From contig CAVORB010000020.1 of the NCBI GenBank assembly GCA_963698495.1, forward strand, positions 124,001 through 188,000: DNA of 64,000 nucleotides, in the 5' to 3' direction. The position numbers and the translations under genes are program-made. This stretch comes from CAVORB01 sp963698495 (GTDB lineage: Bacteria; Pseudomonadota; Gammaproteobacteria; Chromatiales; Chromatiaceae). Positions within the stretch are counted from its first letter, which is position 1. Every line of letters starts with the position of its first letter. Under the pieces are notes generated by a model. That model searched no databases and was not told the origin of the DNA. It saw only the letters and a program-made list of their open reading frames with translations. Shown piece by piece: positions 55,866-64,000 of this stretch.

Positions 55866-56672
55866 CTATTTCCGCGGCAGCACCAGCCAGCGCATCCAAT
55901 GTTCAAGCAGCGCCTCGTCGGCGGCCGCAACGGCCATGCGCGGCTCCAGCGACAGACCAGGCGCGGGCTCGGCGCCGCCCGGAGCGTATAGGCGCGAAGG
56001 AACGCCCGCCTCGGTCGCGATCAAGCGCCCCGCCGAATAGTCCCAGAGCTTCTGACCGCCATGAAGATAGAGCTGAGCCCTTCCCGCCGCCAGCCAGCAC
56101 CAGTCCAGGGCCACCGAGCCGAGGTTGCGCTGTGAGCGGTAGGGAGCATCGCCGCCCAGGCGGGAGAGGTCTCCGGCGGGCAGGCGTTTGAGATCAACGA
56201 TGGCCAAGCAATCTCCCAGCTCCCGTTGCCGTGCGGTCGCACGCAGCCGGGTTCCGTTCAGATAGGCCCCGCCGCCGCGCTCGGCGCAGAAACACTCTCC
56301 GCGCATGGGATCGAAGATGACGCCCGTCGTCGCCTCCCCCCCTCTGAGCAGGGCGAGCGAAATGCCGAAATAGGGAAAACCGCAGGCGAAGTTACTCGTG
56401 CCGTCCAGGGGATCGAGACACCACACGCCAGTTTCAGCCCCAGTCAGGAGCCGCCGCTGCTCCGCGGCGCTCATCTCCTCGCCGAGGACCGGCACGCCGG
56501 GGTACCGGCTCTCTAGCGCAGCGATGACATGCCTCTGTGCCGCCAGGTCCGCCTCGGTGACCAGGCTTCCATCCGCCTTGTCGCGCGCGGCAACGTTGCG
56601 GAAGCGCGGCACGACCTCCACCTCGCCGACGGCGCGCAGAAGGTCGCACAAGCTGACTAGCTCGGGAGTCAC
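55866..56672 (-). CDS. inositol monophosphatase family protein
   Basis: A 268-residue Mg-dependent, Li-sensitive phosphatase: TEADLAAQ, VLGEEMS (Glu64/65), DPLDGTSNF (87-95) and late LWDYSAG, the complete metal and substrate sites. Could act on inositol phosphate, fructose bisphosphate or PAP (CysQ-like); the sequence alone does not decide. Divergent from the lytic transglycosylase. Confidence 0.9.
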   Translation of the reverse strand: MTPELVSLCDLLRAVGEVEVVPRFRNVAARDKADGSLVTEADLAAQRHVIAALESRYPGVPVLGEEMSAAEQRRLLTGAETGVWCLDPLDGTSNFACGFPYFGISLALLRGGEATTGVIFDPMRGECFCAERGGGAYLNGTRLRATARQRELGDCLAIVDLKRLPAGDLSRLGGDAPYRSQRNLGSVALDWCWLAAGRAQLYLHGGQKLWDYSAGRLIATEAGVPSRLYAPGGAEPAPGLSLEPRMAVAAADEALLEHWMRWLVLPRK

Positions 56673-56825
56673 GGGATAAGCTCCGTTTCAGTGATCGAAG
56701 GATTTGGAATGATATACCGCATGGCAACACCGTTCCCTGACGATGAACGCAGCAAACCGTCTATGATCTCGTCGGCAGCCGCGAGCCAATCGCTTTCCAG
56801 CACCAGAGGCCAGCAACGCGCCGAG

Positions 56826-58844
56826 ATGTTCCCTCCCGATTCACCCCGCGTGCCTGCCGCCGGCCCGTTCAGGGTCGTCGTCGCCGCCGTCTTGATCTTG
56901 GCGGCCGCCACGCCCCCCACTGTCGCGCTCGCAAACGAGCGCGAGGCGTTTCTCGCCGCCGAATCGGCGCTCGAGCAGGGCGATGTGGCCGTGTTCACGG
57001 ACCTCGTTTCGCGGCTCAGGGACTACCCGCTCTACCCGTACTTGCGGTTTCAGGCACTCAGGCGGGACCTCGACCGCGCCACCGGAAGGGAGGTGGAGGC
57101 GTTCCTCGCCGAGCACGGCGACACGCCCCTGGCGGACCGCATCCGCCGCGCCTGGCTAAAGCGGCTCGCCGCGCGCGGGCAATGGGGTGATTACGCGCGG
57201 CTGTACGTGGCGGACGACTCCACGGAGAGGCGATGTCTATACCTGCGGTCCCTGCTGGAAACCGACCGGGCGTCCGAGGCCCTGGGGCAGGTCGAACCCC
57301 TGTGGCGGGTGGGCAGGTCCCAACCCGCCGCCTGCGACCCCGTGTTCGACGCCTGGCGCGCCTCGGGGGGCCTGACCCAGGATCTGGTCTGGGAGCGTAT
57401 CGCGCTCGCCATGGATGCCAACCAGACCCGGCTGGCGCGCTTCCTGGGGAAATCCCTGCCCATGGACGAGCGGGCCTGGCTGGATCGGTGGCTGCGGCTG
57501 GAGGCGCGGCCGGACCAGGTGCTCGACCTGGAAGGATTCTCGACCCCGCATCCGCGGCGCGACCTCATCCTGGCCCACGGCGTCGAGCGTCTGGCCGAAA
57601 CCTCGCCGTCACGGGCGGCCTACGCCCTTGATCGGCTCACCGAGCACCATGACCTCGGTCCGATGTTCACGCAGCGCGCCGCGGCGGCCGTCGGCCTGGC
57701 GCTGGCCGAGGACGGCGAGAGGGCGGGGCTCGACTTCCTCGATCGGGTTGTCGCGCGGGACGACAACCTGGAGCTTCAGGAACGGCGGTTGCGTGCGGCG
57801 CTGAGGCTCCAGGCCTGGGACCGGGTGGCAACCTGGGTCGCGGCCATGCCGGACGGGGAGCGCAAAAGCGAGCACTGGAACTACTGGCAGGCCCGCGCTC
57901 TGGAGGCCCTCGGGCAGCCGGACCTGGCCTGCCAACGCTACCGGGAGGCGGCGGGCGAGCGAAGCCTTTGGGGCTTCCTCGCCGCGGAGCGGACGGGGCG
58001 GCCCTACCGGCTAGAGCACCATCCCGCCCCGGTCGCGGAAGCGCAAGTCGAGCGCATGGCGAACGGCGCCCCGGGCCTGCGCATCGCCGAGCTGCGGGCG
58101 CTCGGACGCGACCTCGACGCACGCCGGGAGTTTTTCCACCTGATCCGTGACCTGCCTGCGGACGATCTCAAGGCCGCCGCCGTGCTTGCCCAACGCTGGG
58201 CTTGGCCCGATCAGGCCATCTTCACACTCGCCAAGTCCGGCTATTGGGACGATCTGGAACTGCGCTTTCCGCTCCTGCATCAGGACCTGGTCCGCGCGGA
58301 GGCACAGGCCTCCGGACTGGACGCGTCCTGGATCTACGCCATCCTGCGTCAGGAGAGCGCGTTCAATCCCCGGGCAATCTCACACGCGGGCGCGGTGGGT
58401 CTGATGCAGCTCATGCCGGCTACGGCGGCGGCCACGGCGCGCCGGCTCGAGCTCCCGAGACCGAGCCGCACCGATCTCTACGACCCAATGAACAACGTCG
58501 CCCTGGGCAGCAGCTACCTCGCAAGCGTGCAGCGCCGATTCGACGGCCACCCGGTCCTCGCGGCCGCCGCCTACAACGCCGGTCCGCACCGGGTCGCGCA
58601 ATGGCTGCCATCCGAGCCGGTAGCGGCGGACTTGTGGGTCGCCACCATCCCCTTTCGCGAGACGCGGGGCTACGTTCGGCGCGTACTCGCCTACCGGGTG
58701 ATTTACGATCATCGACTGGGAAGGGACATCGAGCCCTTGTCGACCACCATGCGGCCGATCGGCCGGGGTCCGCACCTGGACGCGTTCGGCGCTTCCTCGC
58801 CGACGACAACCGAAAATCCTTGCGACGAGGATCAGGAAACGTAA
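56826..58844 (+). CDS. slt: soluble lytic murein transglycosylase (Slt70-like)
   Basis: A periplasmic enzyme cleaving glycan strands of peptidoglycan. After a signal peptide (FRVVVAAVLILAAATPPTVALA) a long alpha-superhelical U domain (repeats of AWLKRLAARGQWGDYARL type) leads to a C-terminal SLT domain with catalytic Glu in ILRQESAFNPRAISHAGAVGLMQLMP and AAAYNAGPHRVAQWLP. Length about 672 residues is normal. Start is uncertain: ATGs at 56691, 56721, 56763 and 56826 are in frame; the last places the signal peptide best. Confidence 0.92.
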   Translation: MFPPDSPRVPAAGPFRVVVAAVLILAAATPPTVALANEREAFLAAESALEQGDVAVFTDLVSRLRDYPLYPYLRFQALRRDLDRATGREVEAFLAEHGDTPLADRIRRAWLKRLAARGQWGDYARLYVADDSTERRCLYLRSLLETDRASEALGQVEPLWRVGRSQPAACDPVFDAWRASGGLTQDLVWERIALAMDANQTRLARFLGKSLPMDERAWLDRWLRLEARPDQVLDLEGFSTPHPRRDLILAHGVERLAETSPSRAAYALDRLTEHHDLGPMFTQRAAAAVGLALAEDGERAGLDFLDRVVARDDNLELQERRLRAALRLQAWDRVATWVAAMPDGERKSEHWNYWQARALEALGQPDLACQRYREAAGERSLWGFLAAERTGRPYRLEHHPAPVAEAQVERMANGAPGLRIAELRALGRDLDARREFFHLIRDLPADDLKAAAVLAQRWAWPDQAIFTLAKSGYWDDLELRFPLLHQDLVRAEAQASGLDASWIYAILRQESAFNPRAISHAGAVGLMQLMPATAAATARRLELPRPSRTDLYDPMNNVALGSSYLASVQRRFDGHPVLAAAAYNAGPHRVAQWLPSEPVAADLWVATIPFRETRGYVRRVLAYRVIYDHRLGRDIEPLSTTMRPIGRGPHLDAFGASSPTTTENPCDEDQET

Positions 58845-58916
58845 GGCCCCGCTGAGCACGGCGGCGGAATCGCAACCCGCCGCAGCTCGGTGGGCCCGCG
58901 CCTGTCGCGCCGATCT

Positions 58917-61256
58917 TCAGGGGACATGCCGTTGGGCCTGCTTGCGGAACTGGGTGGACAGGGACTCGTCGACGATGATCTCGAAGAAGTGCCGCCGTCC
59001 CATTTCGATGCCACCGCGGATCTTGCCGTCCCAATCCCGGACCGGGGCGTACCGCACCACCAGCCAGTGCTCGCGGCCCGTGAGGTCCGGAAAGCTGCCG
59101 CCGAAGAACAGCTCGTCCCCGAGGCCGACGTCCTGCAGGCGCATCTGCCGGAAATGGATTTCTCGCTGCAGCTGCAGGAAGGCCGCCTCCTCCAGCCTGA
59201 CGCCATTGACGTTGAAGCTCAGCAGATCCTCGTCGCGGCCGGGGGAGGTTTCCGCGACCTTGTCCCGGACAACCTCCACCCGAAAACCGTCGAGACGGGG
59301 GGCGAAACCCTGGCGGCGAAGAACCGACGAGCAGGAGGAGAGCCGGTCGGCCCGGTTGATCGCCCCGGAGATCATGATCCTCCGTCCCTCGTCGAACAGG
59401 AAATTCGGCTCCCGCCGCGAAAAGGCGATGCCCAGACCCAGCTCGAGCTCCGGCAGGTCATGCTTGCGATTCACCACGTTCTGCAGGGTCACGACCTGAA
59501 GGATTCTGCGCGCCAGGCCGCACGCGCGGGCGACCGTCAGGCCGGGGCCCTCGTCGTCGTGCTCGAAAATGGCGAGGATGACGGCATCGCCCTCGACGAA
59601 CAGCTTCTCCGCGCCGAACTCGCCCAGGAGCTTGTTCACCGGATCGAAGAAATTGAGACTGAAGTGGGAGGCCGGATTGAGGCCCTTGGCACGCAGCCGG
59701 TCGGTGATGCGGGTCGATCCACGCAGGTCGGCCTTGATGACGGCGTGGGCGCGGATACGTCGCAGCAGGGGACCAAGCTCGTCGGGACAGGGAAACTCCT
59801 GGAGGGTCGCGTTGGAACGCGAGAGCTTGACCTCCTCCGGGTCCTCGATCAGTCGAATGCCATCCATCGCCTCGTAGGTCCGGTAGGCGAGCTTCAAATC
59901 GCGCCGAAGCCCCAGAAACTCCACAAGATAACGAGCCAGGCAGGCGTTCATCCGGGTCGGGGACAGGCGCTTGAGCTCCGTTGCGGCACGATCCAGCACA
60001 AAGCTCAATGCCCCCGCATCGAGCCCGAGGCGCGCGTTCTCGATCTGCTGGGACAACCGGCGACGCGACAGGCGCCCCTCGATATAGTCCCACGCGAGAG
60101 ACAGGGGTACAGGCCTCCCGAGTTGACCCCGCAGGACCGGCAGCATGTAGACGAGGGCAATCCGGCTGCTCAGGCCGTAGACATCAAGGCAGTGAAACAA
60201 CTCCGCCGTGACCGCGCGGCGGAAGGTCGTCCAGCGGGGATCGTCCCAGTAGCCGGCCACGGCGTTCTTGTGCGCGGTCGGCGGGGCCATCTGGGTCTCC
60301 GCCTCCAGGAACAGGCGAAGATTCTGCGGCTCGTCCAGCCAGGACAGGCGCCCCGTACGGTACTCGTCAGGCGACATAAATCGGCTGAGCAGGATCTCCG
60401 TGTCCAGAAATCCCCGCAGCAGTCCCTGGTCACGCCGCTCCGGTTGAGCGCCCGGTTTGCCGGCGAGCCCCGACCCGGAGGTCGGCTCACGCGTCCAGGA
60501 CGGCAGGTAATGTTGAAAGACCTTGCAGATGCACTGATTGGTCTCGCGCAGCCATTCGGCCTCGCGATCCTCCGCGAGGCAGGCGATGGGGTAATCCTGG
60601 ACCAGACCGCGGCCAGCATCCAGGGCGGAGATCGCCAGCACCGGATTGAACAATGCCTCCTCCGGCAGCGGCCAAGCGTCGCCGGCAACCGAGGCTCTCA
60701 GCGTCTGAAGGTGCTCGTCCTCCAACTCCCGCACCCGTTCGAACAGCAGGTGCAGGACACGCCGATTGATCCCATGCTCCTCGCGGTTGAGGGCGACCAA
60801 ACTGTCGTGGAGCTCGATGTTGCGGACGGACGCCCTCGCGTCTTCCGCGTGGAGGGCGAACTTGAGCTCGTTTCGTTGGCGGTGCATCTCTCCGGCAACG
60901 ATTTCGAGCAAGAACTTGAGGAGAGAGAGCTGCAGCAGGGCCAGCAGCTCGACCCCGCCCGGCTGCTGCGCCCGTTGCAGGGTGGCCTCGAACAGGTCGA
61001 CGTAGCTGCGGCTGAAGGCATCGAGATCGGCCGCTGCAGACGAGCGCATCGGCTCGCGCCGACGCAAGGTGCGAAACTCCTCCTCGATGAGCTCGCGAAC
61101 AGACTCGCGTAGCGGCCCGGTGAGCCGCTGACTCAGGAAGACGTCGACGTGGGCGTTGTCTATACCTTTTCCGAAGCGTTCGAGAGAGAGATCCCACGGC
61201 CGGGGAAACTTGAACGGGAGCGTGAGCTCCGAAATTGAGGGCCTCCAGTGGATCAA
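58917..61256 (-). CDS. 779-residue protein with C-terminal class III nucleotidyl cyclase-like domain
   Basis: Large cytoplasmic protein with no signal or membrane helix. The N-terminal 490 residues are mostly helical (long runs such as LLALLQLSLLKFLLEIVAGEMHRQR and RVLHLLFERVRELEDEHLQTL) without a family I can name. Residues about 500-660 resemble a class III cyclase: first metal site Asp510 in VIKADLRGSTRITD and second Asp557 in VEGDAVILAIFEHD. The substrate-specificity lysine is not at its usual place three residues before GD, so catalysis is uncertain. A C-terminal region rich in Phe/Arg follows. Divergent from an exported protein gene. Confidence 0.75.
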   Translation of the reverse strand: MIHWRPSISELTLPFKFPRPWDLSLERFGKGIDNAHVDVFLSQRLTGPLRESVRELIEEEFRTLRRREPMRSSAAADLDAFSRSYVDLFEATLQRAQQPGGVELLALLQLSLLKFLLEIVAGEMHRQRNELKFALHAEDARASVRNIELHDSLVALNREEHGINRRVLHLLFERVRELEDEHLQTLRASVAGDAWPLPEEALFNPVLAISALDAGRGLVQDYPIACLAEDREAEWLRETNQCICKVFQHYLPSWTREPTSGSGLAGKPGAQPERRDQGLLRGFLDTEILLSRFMSPDEYRTGRLSWLDEPQNLRLFLEAETQMAPPTAHKNAVAGYWDDPRWTTFRRAVTAELFHCLDVYGLSSRIALVYMLPVLRGQLGRPVPLSLAWDYIEGRLSRRRLSQQIENARLGLDAGALSFVLDRAATELKRLSPTRMNACLARYLVEFLGLRRDLKLAYRTYEAMDGIRLIEDPEEVKLSRSNATLQEFPCPDELGPLLRRIRAHAVIKADLRGSTRITDRLRAKGLNPASHFSLNFFDPVNKLLGEFGAEKLFVEGDAVILAIFEHDDEGPGLTVARACGLARRILQVVTLQNVVNRKHDLPELELGLGIAFSRREPNFLFDEGRRIMISGAINRADRLSSCSSVLRRQGFAPRLDGFRVEVVRDKVAETSPGRDEDLLSFNVNGVRLEEAAFLQLQREIHFRQMRLQDVGLGDELFFGGSFPDLTGREHWLVVRYAPVRDWDGKIRGGIEMGRRHFFEIIVDESLSTQFRKQAQRHVP

Positions 61257-61540
61257 GTCTTTCCTCGCCAGGCGACACGAGCTTGGGTTTCTCGGCGCAG
61301 ATTGGGAATGTCTTCGTCTCGGTTGGCCACGCGGCTGGGTACCCTCATCCCTTCCGGGCCCACACGCTGTCGCAGCGTCGCGGCACGCCCCCTGCTCGGC
61401 ACCGGTGCTTGCCCGTAGTCTATCTCAACCATCCGGATTTCGTGGCCACTTTGTTAGACTTGGCGACGAAACCAATACAACGGCCCATGGGACCGAAACC
61501 GGTTCATGGACGCCGCCATCACCAACATACGACGACGCGC

Positions 61541-62173
61541 ATGCGCTTCACGATTGCACCGATCAAGTCCATTCTGACCCTATCGCTCCTGCTCGCAATG
61601 CCGCTCACGATCGCCCAGGGTCAATCCGGGGCACGCGAGGCCATGGCAGACGCCATGGCCAGGATGATGGAGGCGATGGGCATGTTCAACCCATCACCCG
61701 GCACTTCCGCCCCCCCCTACCCGATGTGGATGCCCGGTGCCGGCGGCGCCGGGATGCCTTGGGGCGGCAGCCCCTTCCAGGACCCGTCAGGCGCCATGAG
61801 CATGGGCGACACGATGATGAGGAAGCTCTACCCCAACATGCCTGGCGTAGGCTCCGCGGGACAGCCCTATCCCTGGATGGGGGCTGGGCTCGAAGGGATC
61901 TGGGAAGGACGCGACGGTGAGCTGCTGATCGTTCAGGGCAAGCGTTTCCGGATCTATTCCGGCGCTGCCGCCTACGTGGACGGCTACCTGCACACGCAAG
62001 GCGACAAGCTCGCGATGTACAACACGGGCGATCAGCAGGCGCGTGCCTTCGAGTACGCGGAGTCCGACGGCCGACTCGTCCTGCGCGATCCTGCGGGACA
62101 AATCTATCTTTACCGCCGCTTGCGACTCGACGCCGTGGAGCCAGGCGGGGCTCCTTCGGCCCCCGATAGGTAA
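61541..62173 (+). CDS. exported Met/Pro/Gly-rich protein of unknown function
   Basis: A 210-residue protein with a signal peptide (IKSILTLSLLLAMPLTIAQG). The mature N-terminal half is rich in Met, Pro and Gly (MADAMARMMEAMGMFNPSPG; MWMPGAGGAGMPWGG); the C-terminal half (GIWEGRDGELLIVQGKRFRIYSGAAAYVDGY) is a compact beta-type domain. The methionine content could bind Cu(I), but this is speculation. No family recognised. The ribosome site before ATG 61541 is weak; upstream starts exist. Confidence 0.65.
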   Translation: MRFTIAPIKSILTLSLLLAMPLTIAQGQSGAREAMADAMARMMEAMGMFNPSPGTSAPPYPMWMPGAGGAGMPWGGSPFQDPSGAMSMGDTMMRKLYPNMPGVGSAGQPYPWMGAGLEGIWEGRDGELLIVQGKRFRIYSGAAAYVDGYLHTQGDKLAMYNTGDQQARAFEYAESDGRLVLRDPAGQIYLYRRLRLDAVEPGGAPSAPDR

Positions 62174-62228
62174 GGCTTCCGAGATGGGTTAGGGGGATGA
62201 GATCAGCCGAACCCGACCCCGGGGATCG

Positions 62229-63023
62229 CTATGGCCACAGCAGCTTGACCGCCACGGTCAGCACCAGTCCCGCGAAGATCCGCTTCAGCAACGTCAGCGG
62301 CAGGGAGTGTGCGAGGCGCGCCCCCAGCGGGGCCGTCGGGATGCTCGCAAGCAGGATTGCCCCCACCGCCGGCCAATAGACGAAGCCGGTGCTGCCGGCC
62401 GGAAGTCCCTCGCGACCCCAGCCAACGATCACGAAGCCCAAGGTGCCCGCCAGAGCGATCGGGAGGCCGCAGGCGCTCGAGGTTGCCACGGAGCGGCGCA
62501 TATCGAGCCCGGATCGGACCAGGAACGGAACCGTGAGCGTGCCACCTCCGATACCCACCAGGGCAGACAAGCCACCGATGGCCGTACCGGTCAGGCCTAC
62601 CTTAGCCGGCCCCGGCGGGTCGCCCGCCCCAGACACCGCGCGCTGGAAAAGCATGCGTAGTCCAACGTAAAGCAGGAATACGCCGAAGATCCGGCGCAGC
62701 CAGACCTCTTCGAGCAAACCGGCCACCGCGGACCCGATCCAGGCACCGACGACGATCCAGGGAGCAAGCTGCCGGAAGAGGTCCCAACGCACCGCGCCGC
62801 GGCTATGGTGCGCGTAGACCGACGCGCTCCCGGTGCCGATGATGGACGCCAAGGATGAACCGACCGCAAGATGGGAGATCCAGTCCGGAGGGAACCCGGC
62901 ATGAGCGAACACCCAGATGAGGGCTGGGACGATCACCACGCCGCCGCCGACGCCGAACAGGCCGGCAAGCAAGCCGGAGGCGACGCCGGTGCCGAGGTAG
63001 GCAAGGATCTCTATCGGGCTCAT
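62229..63023 (-). CDS. TauE/SafE family anion exporter
   Basis: A 264-residue membrane protein with 7-8 helices and the duplicated TauE/SafE motif: GVASGLLAGLFGVGGGVVIVPALIW early and IGGLSALVGIGGGTLTVPFLVR in the second half. Members export sulfite, sulfoacetate or organosulfonates; next to a SoxW-like thioredoxin in a sulfur oxidiser, sulfite export is plausible but unproven. Divergent from the thioredoxin gene across an AT-rich dyad. Confidence 0.9.
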   Translation of the reverse strand: MSPIEILAYLGTGVASGLLAGLFGVGGGVVIVPALIWVFAHAGFPPDWISHLAVGSSLASIIGTGSASVYAHHSRGAVRWDLFRQLAPWIVVGAWIGSAVAGLLEEVWLRRIFGVFLLYVGLRMLFQRAVSGAGDPPGPAKVGLTGTAIGGLSALVGIGGGTLTVPFLVRSGLDMRRSVATSSACGLPIALAGTLGFVIVGWGREGLPAGSTGFVYWPAVGAILLASIPTAPLGARLAHSLPLTLLKRIFAGLVLTVAVKLLWP

Positions 63024-63095
63024 GGAAAAACGTCCTCAGGTTGATGCCTCGATTTCCCCGCGCCGGCGAGCCAACCTCGATACCGCAGCCTAAAA

Positions 63096-63121
63096 TTTGA
63101 ATATATCGGAATATTCTAATA
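63096..63121. promoter_or_regulatory. AT-rich dyad between TauE/SafE and thioredoxin genes
   Basis: TTTGAATAT (63096-63104) and ATATTCTAA (63111-63119) form a 9-6-9 inverted repeat with 8 of 9 pairs, in the middle of an AT island between two divergent genes. The stretch 63109-63121 (GAATATTCTAATA) matches the sulfur globule promoter (9627-9639) at 12 of 13 positions. A good candidate operator for a regulator of both genes; the protein is unknown. Confidence 0.5.
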
Positions 63122-63158
63122 CTATAAAACGACTGCTGTACGTCTCAGGACACCCTCG

Positions 63159-63689
63159 TTGCCGGCTCTGTTGTATCGACTCGCCACCGTCCTGTTGCTC
63201 GCGACTTCCGTAACCGCGGGTGCCGCCGGGCCTTCCTCGGATTCGACCAGGGATTGGTCTCGGATCGGGGCCTCCGCCCGTGAGGCCGGCCTGCCGGTGG
63301 TGATCCTGGTCACCGGGAGCGGATGCGGTCATTGTGAACGCATGCGCGGAGAGTTTCTCGCGGACCCCAGACTTTCTTCACCACTCGCCGAACAGGCGGT
63401 TTCGGCTGAGCTCCACCGCGATTCCGCGGGAAAGATCGTCGATTTCGATGGCGAGCGGATACGCTCGCGCGTCTTTCTCTCCCGCTACGACGTGTTCGCA
63501 ACGCCGACCCTGCTGTTTCTCGACTCCGCGGGGGTACCCCTGGCGCCGCCGATCGTCGGCTTTAACGACGCGCAAACCTACCGGGAACTGGTATCGGAGC
63601 GCCTGACAGAGGCGCGATCCGAGCTCCAGGCGCGGGCAGCCCAACCGGCAGAGGCGCTCACCGCCGCGGCGCACGCAATCGCTCGCTAG
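63159..63689 (+). CDS. exported thioredoxin-fold protein (SoxW-like)
   Basis: A 176-residue protein with a signal peptide (LLYRLATVLLLATSVTAGAA) and a thioredoxin-like fold: redox pair Cys56-Gly-His-Cys59 (GSGCGHCERM) and cis-proline segment VFATPTLLFLDSAG. Start is TTG 63159 behind AGGA; no ATG gives a better signal peptide. Resembles SoxW and the thioredoxin at 26849. Likely supplies electrons to a periplasmic sulfur-oxidation step. Confidence 0.85.
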   Translation: MPALLYRLATVLLLATSVTAGAAGPSSDSTRDWSRIGASAREAGLPVVILVTGSGCGHCERMRGEFLADPRLSSPLAEQAVSAELHRDSAGKIVDFDGERIRSRVFLSRYDVFATPTLLFLDSAGVPLAPPIVGFNDAQTYRELVSERLTEARSELQARAAQPAEALTAAAHAIAR

Positions 63690-63703
63690 GCCAGGCAACC
63701 GCC

Positions 63704-64000
63704 TCATCGCCAAAGCCCCTCACGCAGATCCCGCACCGAGAAGCCGCGCCAAGGCGACGAGACGCCCTTCTCCAGTCCGAGCACCCGGAAACGCTCCCCC
63801 ATTCCCTGGGGCAGCACCAATTGCCGTGCGCCCGCCAGCATCCGCAGCGCCTCCTTGCCCGCGGCGACCTCCGCCAGCATCCGGTCCAGCCCGCATCCGA
63901 GCAGGAAATGGGCCTGGGTGGTGTAGCCCGCCACGCCGAATCCCGCCTCCCGCCCAAGCTCGGCTACCGCCGTGAAGTCCACGTGGGCGGTGATGTCCTG
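63704..64000 (-). CDS. MidA-like (DUF185) SAM-dependent methyltransferase, C-terminal part
   Basis: The final 98 codons, running off the right edge. DITAHVDFTAVAELGREAGFGVAGYTTQAHFLLGCGL is the signature of the MidA/NDUFAF7 family, whose eukaryotic members methylate a complex I subunit. The stop is at 63704, 14 bp past the convergent thioredoxin gene. The SAM-binding N-terminal part lies outside the window. Confidence 0.85.
   Translation of the reverse strand, partial: QDITAHVDFTAVAELGREAGFGVAGYTTQAHFLLGCGLDRMLAEVAAGKEALRMLAGARQLVLPQGMGERFRVLGLEKGVSSPWRGFSVRDLREGLWR

Noticed and set aside
58890..61112. A 740-codon open frame on the + strand opposite the cyclase-like gene
   Set aside because: It is the antisense mirror of a GC-rich gene; its product is low-complexity (Gln/Arg/Gly/Leu-rich) with no motif, whereas the minus strand encodes a coherent protein.
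63096..63121. Assigning the dyad to a BigR/SqrR-type ArsR repressor
   Set aside because: The gene neighbourhood would fit, but no such regulator is in the window and the spacing does not match a consensus I can state with certainty.

Overview
The window is about 64 kb of high-GC, gene-dense chromosomal DNA. Gene content fits a sulfur-oxidising gammaproteobacterium, most likely a purple sulfur bacterium of the Chromatiaceae. The best marker is a secreted Gly/Tyr-rich sulfur globule protein at 9.7 kb. It is supported by gammaproteobacterial argH-algZ-algR synteny, a dihaem cytochrome c4, SoxW-like thioredoxins and a TauE/SafE anion exporter. I see no rRNA, tRNA, CRISPR array or intact insertion sequence.

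Layout. 0-9.4 kb: housekeeping genes (hydrolase, cupin, GNAT-nitrilase fusion, argH with a MazG-like pyrophosphohydrolase, the LytTR-type algZ/algR pair, DUF2207/LemA). 9.6-15.6 kb: the sulfur globule gene, a 1.9 kb gene-poor hairpin-rich stretch, a diguanylate cyclase operon with two very small proteins, and a cyclic-nucleotide phosphodiesterase fused to a degenerate receiver. 15.6-20.3 kb: pyruvate kinase, a DUF389 membrane protein, a membrane-anchored GDPD. 20.6-32.5 kb: two CadC/TPR-type regulators, each divergent from genes for exported redox or hydrolytic proteins (AhpD-like, DsrE-like, Tat-type nitrilase; thioredoxin, beta-propeller, metallo-beta-lactamase fold), then an L,D-transpeptidase and a chimeric broken copy of the metallohydrolase. 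32.8-36.7 kb: glutamate decarboxylase, DedA, a lipoprotein and small ORFs. 36.9-44.1 kb: hemC-hemD, archease, PolX, LemA with a GIDE/EF-hand protein, RtcB. 44.2-64 kb: NhaD, retropepsin-like protease, MtfA, PCuAC copper chaperone, HIT-like protein, cytochrome c4, EEP nuclease, exported methyltransferase, modABC, Sel1 protein, IMPase, Slt-type transglycosylase, a large protein with a class III cyclase-like domain, TauE/SafE, a SoxW-like thioredoxin and the edge of a MidA-like methyltransferase.

Themes. Many products are exported or membrane-bound and deal with redox, cell-wall and metal handling. Archease and RtcB form an RNA-ligation pair. The haem genes usually found next to algR lie 30 kb away. 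Two sulfur-related genes share an AT-rich TTCTAATA promoter element. Five otherwise well-conserved genes are broken by an apparent single-base insertion, and a sixth may have lost one base near its start. That pattern suggests base-calling errors in this assembly at least as much as real gene decay, so these genes should be read as frameshifted copies of functional families until checked.
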